Positions 24,801 through 37,799 of a stretch of 64,000 nucleotides of DNA are shown piece by piece. The DNA is taken from positions 2,665,890 to 2,729,889 of the forward strand of contig VXAZ01000953.1 of assembly GCA_013399875.1 (NCBI GenBank), given 5' to 3'. Both the position numbers and the translations under genes were made by a program. This stretch comes from Gymnorhina tibicen. Lineage: Eukaryota; Chordata; Aves; Passeriformes; Artamidae. The notes below the pieces were generated by a model. The model searched no databases and was not told where the DNA came from. It saw only the letters and a list, made by a program, of their open reading frames with translations. Numbering within the stretch: the first letter of the stretch is position 1; every line of letters starts with the position of its first letter.

Positions 24801-27800
24801 CCCACAGAGTCTCCTCTGCTTCACACTGGGATGCATTTTCTGTGCAGAGTTTCTCCTACTTTATTGCTTGGCCCTGCAGCATGCTAGGGAGATGGCAGGG
24901 GCCCTCTTTAACTGATTTGCCCTCCCTTCTTTTACAGACAGATTTTATACAGAAAGGTGAAAAATTTTATTTTTTCATTATCACGTTCCTACTGGCAAAA
25001 TTACTATTTTCTCCATATGCAGAGCTCATGGAAAGACATTAGACAGCTGCAAGCTATTCCTATAAAAATTAAATAAAAAGACCACCTCCTTTCTTTTCCT
25101 TGCACTGCTGCCCTGCTGTCATTCACCACCTCTTACGATACATCCAACTCAATCATCTCACAGGATGGGCTGAAACACAAACATCACCGGGTGCTAGACG
25201 TCAGCCTGTTGCAACATGGCAAGAGGAGAGGAACAGGAAAGATGGAGAGGTTAGTGTGGGACCAGGCTTAAAAGATGAGATAGATGTTCTAAAAGTATCC
25301 ATAGCCAGTACAGTTTTTACATGCCCTGGCTGATGGAGTGACATGATTTCCTGGAATAAGACAGCCTGCTCTGCTGCTCTTCCTATTCTTACTGTGCCAG
25401 TTTGAGAATGGGACCCAAGGGCTTCCAGCTCAGTAAGAAACTACGCTGTTCAGCCACGTCCTCACCTAATGGAGTAGTCCTCCTGCTATCTATAAGACTG
25501 ATGACATTCAGTGCAAAAGCTTTTTTGAGAGTTTTATTAGAGCACTAAGCACCTTGCAGAACTATGATACTGGTCCACAGTCTTTACTGTTTCCAAACTG
25601 GCAATTGTATTTTGGCTTTTTGTCCCTGGAGGAAATCACATATTTTCTCATTCCATTTCTCTACGGTCCTTCTGTAGCAGTTGTCCTCATTTGTCCACTG
25701 CTGTTTTATATGCTTGATACATTTCCCATCACCAGCTTCAGATCAAACTCTCCCCATTCTGTATTCCAAACCTTGCTCATCTGCTGCTGCAAGCACAGTT
25801 TGTCTTCCATCCCACTTAAGCCAGGCTAAATCCTAACGTACTCCCATGTACAAGCTCAGAACTTCCTGTCATTCCTTTCAGAAAAGTTCATCGTTGTTCT
25901 TAAGCTTATCGTGGCAAACCTTCTGACTCTTTGGGATTCTCCTTCAATCCAGTTAACGGCTCCCTTTTCAGCAATCTGATCTGCCATAACAAATGCTCCG
26001 GGAAAACCATAAGAAAGACCAGGTGCTGACCAACTGGGACTGCACCTTGCCAGGCAAGATGACATGAAAACACAAGACAGCTGGATGGTACTTCCCAAGC
26101 CAACCAGGCAAAAGCAGCTCAAATGGTAATTGGTAAATGGTAAACAGGGATTTGAAAGCTTGGGCAAGGATGTACATCTAATTCTTTCTCCTCTGACTAT
26201 TCGTTTGGGCAGACACGTTTTGGAGGGAGGCAGACATTTAGTGTTGTCAGTCTACCAAAACTGAAATGAAACAGCAAGGGAAGATGGAGTTCTGCCTGGC
26301 AACTCAGGAGATACTTAGGAGAGGCTGAGGTTCAGCTATTAGTTCTGCTGGAGACATCACATGCGATATCAGTCAAATAACTACACCTTAGCTCCTTCTT
26401 TGTTTAGCTAAAATGCCTAAAATAGCCCAGCCCTGGCTTCAACAGGGATCATGAGATAACGTATAGCAAATAATGACTGAAATTTAGATTTGTTGTTCTT
26501 TTCAAGGTTGCAAACAACAAGAAAGTTGGAAAAACTGCTGTGGAGGCAACAGAGAGGTGAAATAATGAGCTTAAGAGTGCCATGGGAATAAGGTGTTCCT
26601 AAGTCCTATTCCTATTAGAGTTTTACATAAAGTCTATATGTTCCCTGTCTCTCTGTTTCCTGAGGCAAAAGACAGGCTGGGTGCTTATGCTAGCCAAATG
26701 TTACAATCAATTCCTTCAGCCTTAATCTTTGGGTCTGTCTTCATTTGCATCATTCAACTAAGTCCAAAAAAAATCCCCAAACCAACAGTGAATCAAACAA
26801 CCTTCTGCCCCCTGCCAAACAACAATCAAGTTACACCCTGCACAGGACCACTGAAAGTATCAAAGCAGTCTGCTGCTTGTCTGCTGCAGGCTAAGGAACA
26901 TAATGCTAAGCCACATTTCTTATACGGGCTGGAGCTCAAACTAGGTTCATTAGGATTTATAGTCTGCATTGTCTAAAGGCAAGAGCTGTTTGGCCCTAGG
27001 CTCTGGACAGCAAAGATTTCTGTGCCATGCAGAATGATTTAACTTAGGTCCTAGAAAAAGTGTGGACACAGTAGTACAGCATTGCTGATCAAGCTACTGT
27101 GCTCTGCTTCTCCAGGCAGCTAAGTAATCTGACAGGACATCTTCCCACACAGTTACTCTGCTCCCAAAATAGCTGAGGTGTTCTTGCACAATGCTAAGGC
27201 ACGTGCAGAATGATATTCTCCTGCCCTTCATGATCTTACAGCCATACTGCCTGTCACTCTTTCCATGAATGGTTGTTTAAATCTAGCCAAACACAGGTTT
27301 AGTCACTTAAGAAACCAAAACCACCATTCCTGTAATAATCAATTAACAGCTCCTGCAAAACTCATTTGCTTCATAGCTTGATCTGTGCTAAGGATTAGGT
27401 TCTCTCATCAGCTAGGTGTATGATCTCAAAGTGGAGGTGTGAGCATCTTTCACACACCTAAAATCTCCTTTCGAAGTGTCAGACACATGCAGTTGGACTA
27501 CATGAGACTTGGATTCAAATATTTCTGCACTTCTGACATTAAAGACTGCGTGCTACAGGACAGTGAAGAAGCCAGGAGAGTCCCCTCCAGTCAAAGTTTA
27601 GCATTAAGAAGGTCAAAGCTTTAATGAGTACAGCATAGAGAATAAGGCTACTAATTTTGCCTTGTGAGCATAGTTTTAAAAGGACTAGGGAAGGAACAAA
27701 GCAAACTACAACTCTTTTTTTTTTTTTTTTAATATTTAAATAAGTATGATTCCAAGCACAGTAACTGGAACCAGAAATCTCTCAACTGAGACAATGGTAT

Positions 27801-28289
27801 GGAAAGAGAAAGGAATGAGCAGCTATGGGTGATGGTTCCTCAAGATCTTGAAATATTAGTACAACTAGAAGCTTGTTATCATTTTTGGAAACACAGTAAT
27901 TGATCACCTGCTCACAATATTGTACTGGTAAAGATTATTACATGTGCCTGGGCAAAATTTAACACTGAGCAGTAGATCTGTCAGCATGGGGCAGGGGCTT
28001 TGGGAAACCTGCAAGAGCAATTGCATAACTGCCCTGTCCCTGCCGTGCTGAGCACAATCCCAGAGCGATCCCACATTGGAGACTTGCATCACAAAAGAAA
28101 GATTAAATATTGCAGTCTCTCCCTGGAGAAGCAGGCTTGTCATTCCAAGGACCTCTTTGCAAGGCAAGAGTGATCAGAGGAGGTAGGATAACCCACAGCA
28201 GGAAGCCAAGGTGCTTGCCAGCCCCCACCTGACAGGGGTGCTGGCATATGCCCCAGCTACATCAGTGACAGTAGCTGTTCCAAACTTCT
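24801..28289. other. Intronic DNA, no recognised element
   Basis: A poly-T tract at 27715-27731 is the only simple-sequence landmark. The longest frame (26593-26976, 127 codons) has no recognisable domain. Confidence 0.5.
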
Positions 28290-28580
28290 CTCTTCACAGG
28301 CTCATGCAATATTTGTACAGAGCAATATTACCCTAAATGTTTTCTAATTATTCCTCTGGATTAATGGAAACCTGTTCTATTATTGACGGGTCTTTTGCAA
28401 TATTTATAAAACATGGATTGGATTAAGGAGGAATAAATAAATATGTAGAGGATGCCTAACATGTAAATAATAAATATTCAGCCATCTATTTTTTTCGCAA
28501 GATGGTTTAAATATACAGCGTTTTCAATAAATCTTTAATAACTCTGCAAATATTTATTTATTTGCTTTGAAGCGTAAGGG
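28290..28580. promoter_or_regulatory. Candidate AT-rich conserved non-coding element
   Basis: The block is AT-rich but not simple-sequence. It contains the repeated core GCAATATTT (28307 and 28397), TTCTAATTATTCC, GGATTGGATTAAGG and several TAAATA motifs. This composition is typical of deeply conserved neuronal gene-desert elements, but it has not been aligned. Confidence 0.3.
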
Positions 28581-29380
28581 AATTGCAAGAAAGCTCTGCA
28601 GACTTTAGAAAGGGCAGGCAGATGGAACACATGCCCTACCATTGAGCCTTCAACCATCTTCTGGCAAGAAAAGTAAACACATCCTGAGCTGCTCCAAGCC
28701 TGGGAGAAAAGAAAGCTGAGGGAGGGGACCTTCAGGAACTGAATGGAGAAACACTTGAGTTGCTTCACAACCAGCCATGCTCACCAACCATCACGGCTGC
28801 AAAACACAACACCTATGCCCTGCCAATCACCACCACATTTTGCAAAACTCATAATTACATTACAGTATTACAGAGAAGTTCTCAGCCTCTGTAGGGTCTT
28901 CTGCCCCAGCAGCTATCCTAACAGCAAGGGAACTACTGAGAACATATTTGCTGGAGCTCCCGAGCCTGCAATGAGAAAGGAAGGAAGGAAGACAAGAAGA
29001 GACAGTTTGATTATGAACTCCTCCTTGTTTTCTTAAAGTAGTCCAGTTTTTCCTCAGGCTAATGGGATATCATAAAAACTGCCCCTCCTAAGAATCTACC
29101 TATGGCATTAAACATCCTGAGACCTGTTGTATAGAGCAGATCTGCTTTGCCCAAATAGGAAAGCTGGACTCTGCTTGGTTAAGGAACCTTCAATATCGAA
29201 CATCCCAAGCAATTTGGACATAAGTTAGAGTGTTCAGCCTCTCAGAGAACAGAAGGTCATACAGGGATTTTAAAACTCAAACACATTAACAAAAAGTTCT
29301 ACTTTACTAGAGGCACCATAATAGTTTGTCTTTGCTGACCCAGAGTAACATCACAGCAGGTTATCAAAACGTGACTCTTC
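28581..29380. other. Intronic DNA, no recognised element
   Basis: Only a short GGAA run near 28977-28990 is visible, with no coding support. Confidence 0.5.
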
Positions 29381-29828
29381 TGAAATATGTTTGCATAGCT
29401 TCAAACGCCTGCTAAGACAATGGCTTTTTGTAATCACTTGATATTATGAGTAAGAAAAGCTTTAAAATTAAATGCCCAAATCACAGTTAACACATTTAGT
29501 TTTAATGGGACAGGATGGTCATTGCATGTTAAATAAATACTGATTGTAAAAAGCAAGTCGAGTTGCTGAGTTCTAATAGCTGTGCAGTAAATAACTGTTT
29601 ATGCGTCATTATGTGGATTTGGAAGCATCAGCAGATATACTTTTAATAATCAATTGATACTTAACATATAATATCTGTCTGATTAAATCAAAGGAGATGG
29701 ATGCAGCCACAGTAATTATTGCCTATTGTTGCAATGCCATTGGATCAAGGAAACATATTTATTGCAGCAGAAAAAAGTCAGAGGTAGATACATATCTCCT
29801 TGCTTGTCGTCTTACTGCAGTACCTTGG
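29380..29828. promoter_or_regulatory. Candidate AT-rich conserved non-coding element
   Basis: It is repeat-free and rich in TAAT, ATTA and TTAAAT cores, with GATTAAATCAAAGG (TCF/homeodomain-like) and ATGCGTCATTATG (CRE-like). It abuts the 5S-derived element to its right. Some ancient 5S-headed SINEs are known to lie in conserved elements, which makes the pair interesting. Confidence 0.35.
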
Positions 29829-29921
29829 GCTGTCATCCCATTGATTTCCCGAGATAAGCAATGTTCACCCCGGTCAATACTTGGACGGGACACCACGGAG
29901 GGAAACCTGGAGTGCTGAGAG
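29829..29921 (+). repeat. 5S rRNA-derived element (SINE head or 5S pseudogene)
   Basis: From GATTTCCCGAGATAAGC at 29852, the sequence aligns without gaps to the 3' half of vertebrate 5S rRNA from its GATCTCGGAAGCTAAGC block. AATACTTGGACGGGACACC (29876-29894) matches the internal-promoter region TTAGTACTTGGATGGGAGACC, and GGGAAACCTGGAGTGCTG matches the 3' stem. The first third is partly missing. It is too diverged to be a functional 5S gene. It is either a solitary pseudogene or the 5S head of an ancient SINE of the AmnSINE1 (Deu) type, for which I could not recognise the tRNA or Deu parts downstream. Confidence 0.65.
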
Positions 29922-31429
29922 AAGCGGAGCTAGGAACGCAACTGAGATTGCTCCTCCATCTTCTAGAAAGAAAGCGTGACGCCACACCACAAGTCCTCTG
30001 AAGTGCAGCACCCCAGTGGGGATATTGCCCTCATTTTCCCTACAGAGAGCAATCCACAGCTCATGCTGACTGTGGGAGAGCCATGAGTTGCCCTGTCCAG
30101 GCAGACTCCACAGTGGGTAGTCAAGCTCCAGCTCTCAAGGCTGCTGAAGTGTCTATGTGCAGCATTACTCTCCTTTTCATGCCAGAAAGAAACATCCCTC
30201 TGGGATAAGCTAAAGCAAGAAAGATCTTGCCTTAGAAAAAGCCTTCCACCTGCTGAGAATTTTCTCACTTCCAAAGTCCCCAGAGCAAATTCTCTACTTG
30301 TCTACTCCCTTACACCGTTACTGGGGCAGGACTACTGGCCCAAATGGCAAAAATATGCTTTGAAGACACTGTGATTACTCCAGTCCAGTTCTTGACACAG
30401 CAAAATGCAAGCAAATGGCTTAAAGCACTTGGGCATCTGTACCTCTGGCTGTACCTGGTGAGACATAGCATGAGCTGAAGATGCAGCTCGGCTCTAGTTC
30501 AGAACTTTGGTCACTGGGAACACAAACATGCTCCTATTTATGGATAGCTGGGATAAAACTACCCTTGGGCCACAAATTTAAAGCCAAGGAAAGAGAAATT
30601 TGGCATAGGCTTTAAGTCCTTAAACAAACAACACACGCTTATTACAAATGCACAGTGTATGAAAATGTAGCCTGTGCTAGAGAAAGCCAGGGAAAATCCT
30701 CAATTGTGTACATTGCTTTAGGCTACCCAAAAGCAAATGGGGCTGGGGCTATTCAGCAAACACTGGGGGCTGAATCCTTCTCTCACATATGTAAAAGCAG
30801 AGAGAACCAAGAGTTCCATTCAGCCCAGGTCCCAGATTTACCACATGCATTTATCCTCCCTCATGCCAAACCCTCTGCAGAACAGGAAGGCATCTAGAAA
30901 CAGGGACGTGAATGTTGGCAGGCACTTAATTCCACTGACACCAATGACAGTCTAGAGGCCTGAACAAATGAGTCACATAAATCTTTTTGGATCTCAAACT
31001 CAGTCAGGGGTCAAAGTACTATATTAATACAGGTGAACCTCAAACAGTTCAGGAAAAAAAATCCTAAAACTTCCATGAAGTTGCCAAAACAAGTCTTTAA
31101 TTACCTGAGTTAGTGCTAGCTGTCTACATGTTAGTGAGTCTACAAGGCTAGGATTTTCTCAGAGATTTGCCCAAACTGCTGCTTCTGGTCATATGGAAAA
31201 CAACATTGCAGGATGACAAAGAAAAGAAAAAACTCTTCCGAAGCCTCTTACCCTGTATCTCCCGAATCACATACCTGCACTAAAAGCAAGCCAAATAGAA
31301 AAAAAATTTTGAACTGATGCAGGAGAGCAAAAAACCCACCTGTTACACTGACTCTGCTCCAAAAAAAGGGGATTGATGCTTTTTAAAAAGGAAAAGAAAG
31401 CACTGTAACCACTAATATTATTAATAGAG
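29922..31429. other. Intronic DNA, possible SINE body then unremarkable
   Basis: If the 5S-derived segment heads a SINE, its body would occupy about 29922-30150. I cannot identify it there. The rest shows nothing recognisable except ancient-repeat-like phrases near 30750-30960. Confidence 0.4.
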
Positions 31430-31560
31430 CAGCAGTAACAACAATACTATTTTGGATTCCTAGAACACCTGGGATCCTGGGATCTCAAAGCACTTTATAA
31501 AAAAGTTGACTAAGCATCACCTTGCACTATTTGGGAAAAAGAAAAAAATAAGGAAAAAAA
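31430..31560 (-). repeat. MIR-type SINE remnant
   Basis: GGATCTCAAAGCACTTTATAAA following a CTAGAACACCTGGGATCC block, then TAAGCATCACCTTGC, matches the inverted amniote MIR segment 'gatctcaaagcgctttacaaa...taatcctcac'. Confidence 0.5.
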
Positions 31561-32819
31561 AATGTGGTCAATATCAGCACAAGCAATTCCAGCATCATCA
31601 TCTGCCTGTAATATTTGAGCCCAAACTCCCTTGCCTTAACAAGACCTTGCTTGCTTGCCTATTTATTGGCAGAGTGGGATAAGAGTAACCTATCAAATCC
31701 TAAGGTTTCAGAAAGGTCGGTGGATTTTCAAAGGAGTGTTCTCCTCCCCATTGCTCCCAGCCTTCCCCCTCCAGTACACATCAATGTACCTTTGGACAGA
31801 GACATAACAAGACTTTCTTCCCTTTCCTCTGAATGGCGAGGTCAAAAATGCAATGAACACCACAGGGTCTTGTGGATCAGTAGCCCAGTGTGGTAAACTG
31901 TATCTTGGCAAGAAGAAAAGTGCAGTCCAACAGCCCTAGGAAGTGCTTCTGTAAGCACTGGAATTAGAAATACCTGTTTTTCAGAGGGGTGGTATGTGTG
32001 TGTGGAGTTATTTGGAGTAGATTTTCTTTTTTTTTTTTTTTTTTCTCTGGATAGGGGAACATGGTTTTGCTTTTAAGGATTTTTTTGAGGGGAAAAAAGT
32101 CTGAGTGAGGCTTTTCCTACTACTTCCACATTGCTAACATTTCTTCTAGATAGAGTCTCTGTTGTCCAAGCATATAGCTGAGTTCATGCAACTGCAGAGC
32201 TAATAAGGTCACTTTCCTCCTGTTTTCATGAAAACTACAAGGAGTAAACGTCTCTGAGATTTCAATTTAGCTGAAATCAGTCAAGATATTCAGTAATTAC
32301 AGGAGTTTGAAAGACAGCCAGACACTGTGCTCACAGAAGCTATGTTTCTGCATGAAACCAGGCTAAGAAACAGCTGAAAAGAGAAAATGAAAGTTACATT
32401 GGCTGAAAGAGTTACCTGAAAAAAAAGCAATATAACACAGAACGCTTCTTTATCTGAATAGTCCTGCATAAATCAATGGAGCTACTCAGCAAACAAGGAC
32501 TGCAGCATCAGGCCTGGCAAAGGGCTTCCTCTGCTTTCTTTCTGTTGAGATGTGAAACCAACTCTGTATCGACTCCAAGGCCATCACCAGTAATAAGATC
32601 AAGCTGGTACAAAGGGGATGTTGAGAAAACAGCTTGCCACAGCTGCAGCGTCAGGGAATAATCCAGCTGCAGGTCACACACGATCCATCGATAGCAGAGG
32701 GAGGAGGCAAGCCTCCCTCTTCCCAGAGAGCCAGCCTCAGCTATCCTGTCCCTCATCCCCAGCCAGAGCTTGGCCAGCCTTGGCAGCTGCGCAGCCCTGC
32801 AGCCACAAATAAGCGCTCA
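31561..32819. other. Intronic DNA with poly-T tract
   Basis: A T18 run lies at 32027-32044. No gene or further repeat is recognised. Confidence 0.5.
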
Positions 32820-33110
32820 CGGAGAAGCGGCTGGGAAGCAGACGAGTTTATTTTATTGTTTTGCAACTTCCTATTTATGAAAATGCTCGGAGAGCCTGGA
32901 TACGGATCAAGTTTTGCTGCTCAATATTTATTAGAGTCTCACCTGCCTCACCGGAACAGGAACCGCAGGCACTTTGATTAATGGATTGGAAAAAAGAAAT
33001 GTATAGTTTCCCTGTCGCCTCGGTAAGCGCCTCCCTGTATCTTGTGCCGAGAGGCTATTTTACAGCATCGCAGCCCTCAGTGAATCTCTGCTGATTACTT
33101 GCTGCCTCCC
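32820..33110. promoter_or_regulatory. Candidate regulatory element
   Basis: This is a repeat-free block with more CpGs than its neighbours. It contains GGCACTTTGATTAATGG (TCF/LEF plus homeodomain-like) and TTGCAACTTCCTATTTATG. It could be a neural enhancer; conservation was not tested. Confidence 0.3.
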
Positions 33111-33457
33111 TACAGCAGCACGGCTGCTCTGAGGTGTGGGGTGGCACCGTGTTTTATCCTGGAGCTGGAGCAGCACTGCGGTGCTATGTCAAGTAGAAAT
33201 AGGCCCTCTCTGAACAGCAATAAAAGCACTGATTTAAAATATCACCCCAATGGTGGTTGCAGGTTGGGGAATAAGCTAAGTTCTTCCCCGTGCTCAGAGA
33301 GCACCCACCGGCACCAAAGAGGGATTTCTGGCTGTGGCCTGACCACCTTCCCAAGGCAACAGCTGCGTTGCCTTTGGAGGCAGAGTGGTGTTAGCAGAAG
33401 CCTGTAGACCCAGGCAGCTTCAGCAACTGCACGCTGCAGAGCATAAATGTTATAAAG

Positions 33458-33590
33458 TCATAGAATCATTGAGGTTGAAAAAGACCTCTAAGATCATCAA
33501 GTCCAACTGTTAACCTAACGCAGGTCCACCACTAAGCCGTGTCCCTAAGTGCCACACCTACACATTTTTTGAACAGCTCCAGGAAAGGCC
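33458..33590 (-). mobile_element. CR1 LINE 3' fragment
   Basis: TCATAGAATCATTGAGGTTG, then AAAAAGACCTCTAAGATCATC and AAGTCCAACTGTTAACC are the reverse complement of the avian CR1 3' end. They are followed by the usual CCACCACTAAGCCGTGTCCC block. The element is 5'-truncated near 33590, as most CR1 copies are. It places the sequence in a bird or other archosaur lineage. Confidence 0.88.
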
Positions 33591-36128
33591 CTGTCCCCTC
33601 TGCCTTTCTTCACCAACCACCTCTGGTTGTGAAATTAAGCTTAGGCCCACGTTTACACCAGTCTGCTGATTTTGAGCTAAATAGAGTTTGCACTTAGCCT
33701 GCAGGACACTTATGCTTTGCCACTGGGTAGCCAAAAGGCACTGCTGAAGCTCAGACCCATGGAACACCAAGAAGCTGACCCTACATAGTTGCTTTCACAG
33801 CAGGAAACCTTCCTATCCCAGCACTGGCCTGTTCTCAGAGTTCAGGCATTCTGAGGTACAGCTCAAATACTATTATCCATAGCTGCCACCCCACAGCTAT
33901 TAGCCACACAACAATTATGTCATATGGTGCAGGGGTCAAGAGCACTCCTGCATGAGACAAAAGAGACCACTGATTCAATCTATGCCTTATCTATACTATA
34001 AAACTACAAAATTTTTCATCAGAAGAGGAGAGCAGAGCATATTTCCTCCAGGAGAGGGCAGTCCCATACTCACACTGGTAACTCATTGCACATGCTGGAA
34101 ACGAATCACACCTTCCTAATGAAAAAGCCCCGTTATCCCAACATCCTCAGCCAGTCTGTCTTCTCTTGACTAGTACAGGACTATGCCCTGCAGATGCCTG
34201 GGGCCTGTGCAGTTATTTAATCCTGCACACTGTAATCTTTTATCTTTACATTTCAGCTAATAACTCTCTGCTCCAGTAGAAGTGAGTGAGTACTGGCATG
34301 TGTTAGCACCAGGCACGGAGGGGCTGATGCTGTGAGGGTCTCACACACACACTGTGGTATACCATGAGCTTTGCCTTCAGATGCCTCATGTCTGCCTCAA
34401 AAAATCTGACCCTTCACTGCTGCCCTGGCAACCTTCCACATAAAATATTTCTGTACTCACATACACAGATTACTCCAGCTGCAGACTCCTCACACCAGTT
34501 CAGCTGCTGCCCCCCTCTTCTTGCCTGGTATCTCCTCAGCTGAGGGTTCCCCAGCTCTGCCAACTTCTTTTAGTCTCTACTTTCCTATTTCCACCTTTGG
34601 CAGGAGACCTTAGACCTATCCTACAGCCTGTTTCTTTGTGGTTGCATCAAGGGAAGTTCATTAGCAAGGCTCAGTACAAGGCACCTCTCTGGGGCTGTTG
34701 CAGCATCACCCAGCTCTCTTCATTCCTGGGCTGTTGGAGAGTGTTCTCCTGCACCGTGGGCTGAAGCCTGCAATGGCCTGTCCTCACCCCTTCCTGGGAA
34801 TGCATAAGAACCAAGTGCATACAATCCTAAAGGACTTCGAGAGGATTTGGCTGGACTTCAGTTAATTGCTACTGCAAATTAGGTCTAAACCCATTTGTCC
34901 CAACCGCATGATAGATGAGGCTGTACATTACAGCTTCTTCTAAAGTCTACATTTTTATCAAAAGATTGGCAGTCCCTGCGGGCCCCGCTGAGATAAAAAG
35001 GGCCTTCTGCTTCCCAAGCCTCTTTTCCCTGCTCACGCCTTCTCCCTGGTTTTTGTATTCAGCTTAGGGCCTCCAGGAGTGTCTAGAGGAATTCATTTCC
35101 TTCACAGTCCACCCCTCCTTCTCCTGAACGAAAACTAGAGCTAGTTTTTCCAACTTGGATTCGCAGGAGAAATATGAAAGCTAAAGGCACATGGTATAAA
35201 TAAACATGCAATGGGAACAGAAGAGGCAAAACACAGAGGCCCAACGCAGACGAGAGAGACAATGCAGCATAACAAATAGCGAGCTGCACTTCGCCTGTGG
35301 CATTTTCCAGCTACATCAATAATTATATAATACAACAGTCGCCGATTTCTCAGGCGCGGATCGATACCGACTGCGGTGCCACCCCACTCCGCGGCGGGTT
35401 GTGGACTCAGGGGCTCTTTGCAGGCCCCCACTTTGCCTGTGCCAGGGATCGATCGTTGCACTTTGCAGGCAGCACCAAAGGCTGGGGAAGTGGCAAGTGT
35501 ATTCCGCAGACTACAGGCACAGGGCTCTGCCCGTGGCGCTCAATGCCAGCATTGGTAGGAAGTGGCTTGCTGCCTTTTTTCTTCCTCTCCCAACTGCCTG
35601 CAGAAAATGCAACCTAGGTACTGCTTTGCAGAGGTGCTGTTTGTTGGCAAGAAGTTGGAAGAGGATTCATTCCATGAGTGCCTCACGTGCTGCAAACTTA
35701 TTCAGCAAGAAGCTGAATGCGGTTGTCGAGTACAGATGTATGAATGCACCCACTTGTCAGGCCTTCCAGCAAAGCAATTAGGGGACAGGGTACCATTAGA
35801 GACATCCATATTCTTCATAACCAAATATAATTCTCTAAATAGTTTATTTTTAGCATCCCTGCTGCAGTAAGTTGGAAAAAAAAAAAGGAACAATTTTGTG
35901 GATAGAGCATAATGAGCATCTCTGCTTAACAGAGCGGAGTTGTGTAAACCCACCCCCAAACTCCCATTTTCAAGCGTGTAGATGCTAAACGTTGTCCTGG
36001 AGGGGGAAAAAATGGTAAATCAAATTAAGAAAACATTGAGAACAACTAGAAGAGTAACAACCCTCTTTTCTTTCAGGCAGGGATGCGAATCCTATGAAGA
36101 GCAAGCCTGAAATATAGATTTCAAACCT
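33591..36128. other. Intronic DNA, no gene
   Basis: It includes a CTCF-like site (34048) and a moderately CpG-containing patch at 35340-35550 with GCGGATCGATACCG and CCGCGGCGGG. Overlapping frames up to 126 codons (35401-35781), including a cysteine-rich stretch, have no family match that I recognise. Confidence 0.45.
34048..34061 (+). promoter_or_regulatory. CTCF-like site
   Basis: CCAGGAGAGGGCAG has one mismatch to the CTCF core CCASYAGRKGGCRS. Motif evidence only. Confidence 0.3.
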
Positions 36129-36152
36129 TAATGCTTATTTAAATAAGCATTA
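36129..36152. repeat. 24-bp perfect palindrome
   Basis: The half-site TAATGCTTATTT is followed at once by its exact reverse complement, with no spacer. The arms carry TAAT and ATGCTTAT (POU/homeodomain-like) cores. It could be a dimeric factor site or a cruciform-prone sequence. Confidence 0.9.
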
Positions 36153-37799
36153 TTTAATAATATAAGCTAACCTGAGAGAAGGAGAAAAAGCATTGTCTGA
36201 CCCATGCAACTTTGCACAAATGACAACTATCTCTAAAAGTTTCCCATGCCAAATCTAATTAAACTGGAAGAGACATTTGGAAACAGGAACTGGTAGGTCA
36301 TCTTCAGGAAAGGGGACCTTTTGGGCTAGAACTGACAAGTATGAAAAGAAAAAACCCAAAACCAACAGCCAGAAGACGTAGACTGTAGATTCTTGCTCTA
36401 TGCAATTTAACAGTAAAGTAATTGGCTTGTCGTGTGGTGTTATTATTTTATTGTGTTGCAGGCTGTCTCTGGTCAGGCTTTGTCTTGTATTTGTTAGACA
36501 AGCACTCTGATACCACTATGTAAAATGTCAAGTAATATAATTGGGACCCAGTCCTACAAGGCCTTCCTTCAGACATAACTCACATGTCATTGGGAATTTC
36601 AACTGATTTCCCTGCTGGAAGGCTGGATTAAAGGTCTTCCTACTGCAAAAATTGAAAAACTCATAACACTGACACACTCTTCTTGCCAATCAAAGAGTAA
36701 TAAAAAATAGAAGTGGCTCTGAAAGAGATCATTCTAAACAGCAAGAAATCCCCAAATAATTAACAAAATACTTGTATCCCGCAGCCTATAAAACTTGTGG
36801 CACACTTCCCTACCATTATAGCCACAGAGATAAGTGCTTGAGAACCACCATGGACAGGCTATAGCAATAAAATCACTGGCATAGAGTAGGATCCTATCCT
36901 TAGAACTCTAACTAGAGCCAGAAACTGAGGTTTGCTTTTCCTTCTTTGGGAGGCTGCACCAATCTGTAACTAGGTATCTTGACTGAACTAAATGTTATAC
37001 ATATATCTAATTTGCAAAGACAAAGAGGCACGAGAAGATAAGAATGGGTGATCTTGTAGTCAAGATGGTATGGCTATAAAAATTTCTTCGTATGTATAAT
37101 GCACTGCCTTTGCTGCAGTTGGTGCTCCCAGCTTTTTGTTCATATGAATGGATCAGAGAAAATATTCTCCCCGTTTGTACAAGGGCGAGTCAAAACATGA
37201 AGGACTGGTGATCTTCAGGTTGATTTTCCACCTGCCATTAACAGTTATTAAAAGGTATAATAGGCATAAATAACCATTTACAGAGATCACATGATGTAGA
37301 AAGAATCCAGTATTTATGGAACAAATGCTTTGGTATTATCACTCAATTACCGACAAACGATGGTGGTTAGGAAGAAGCCTATGGTAGATGAATGCAGTGG
37401 AACTGAATGTTCTAACTTCAGCCAATTACCCTTCCTATCTGGCAGATGCATCAGGAGAGCAATGGAATAGGTTAAAAGTAGGGAATTACTGCAGCCCAGC
37501 TGATCAGCAGTAGCAGGTTAAGCCATAGTAACCTGACTTCCAGGTCTGTGTCTGTACACTGGACTGGCTACTCTTTTTCCATTTCCTACCACTATCCATT
37601 CAATGCAGCTCAGAGTTCCTAGATTCAAACCTAAATAACCCGCTAGTGCCCAGGGCATACATGTGAATATTTACAGAAGTTTTACTAGTGAAAATGTGTG
37701 GGTAGAAAGAGCTCAAATATTTGTTGGCTAGAGAAACAAGCAGATTAACACAACCTGTACTGGCACAATGTTGTGAGTTTGCTGTTTGCATCTCTCTGC
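36153..37799. other. Intronic DNA, no recognised element
   Basis: A stretch at 36541-36625 (CCCAGTCCTACAAGGCCTTC then CATTGGGAATTTCAACTG) recalls ancient amniote interspersed repeats, but I cannot name the family. Confidence 0.4.

Noticed and set aside
29829..29921. A functional 5S rRNA gene
   Set aside because: The 5' third is degraded and the internal promoter and stems carry many changes; no terminator T-run follows directly.
35401..35870. Overlapping 126- and 102-codon plus-strand frames, one with a cysteine-rich run
   Set aside because: The cysteine spacing matches no family I know, and the two frames overlap out of phase with no supporting splice sites.
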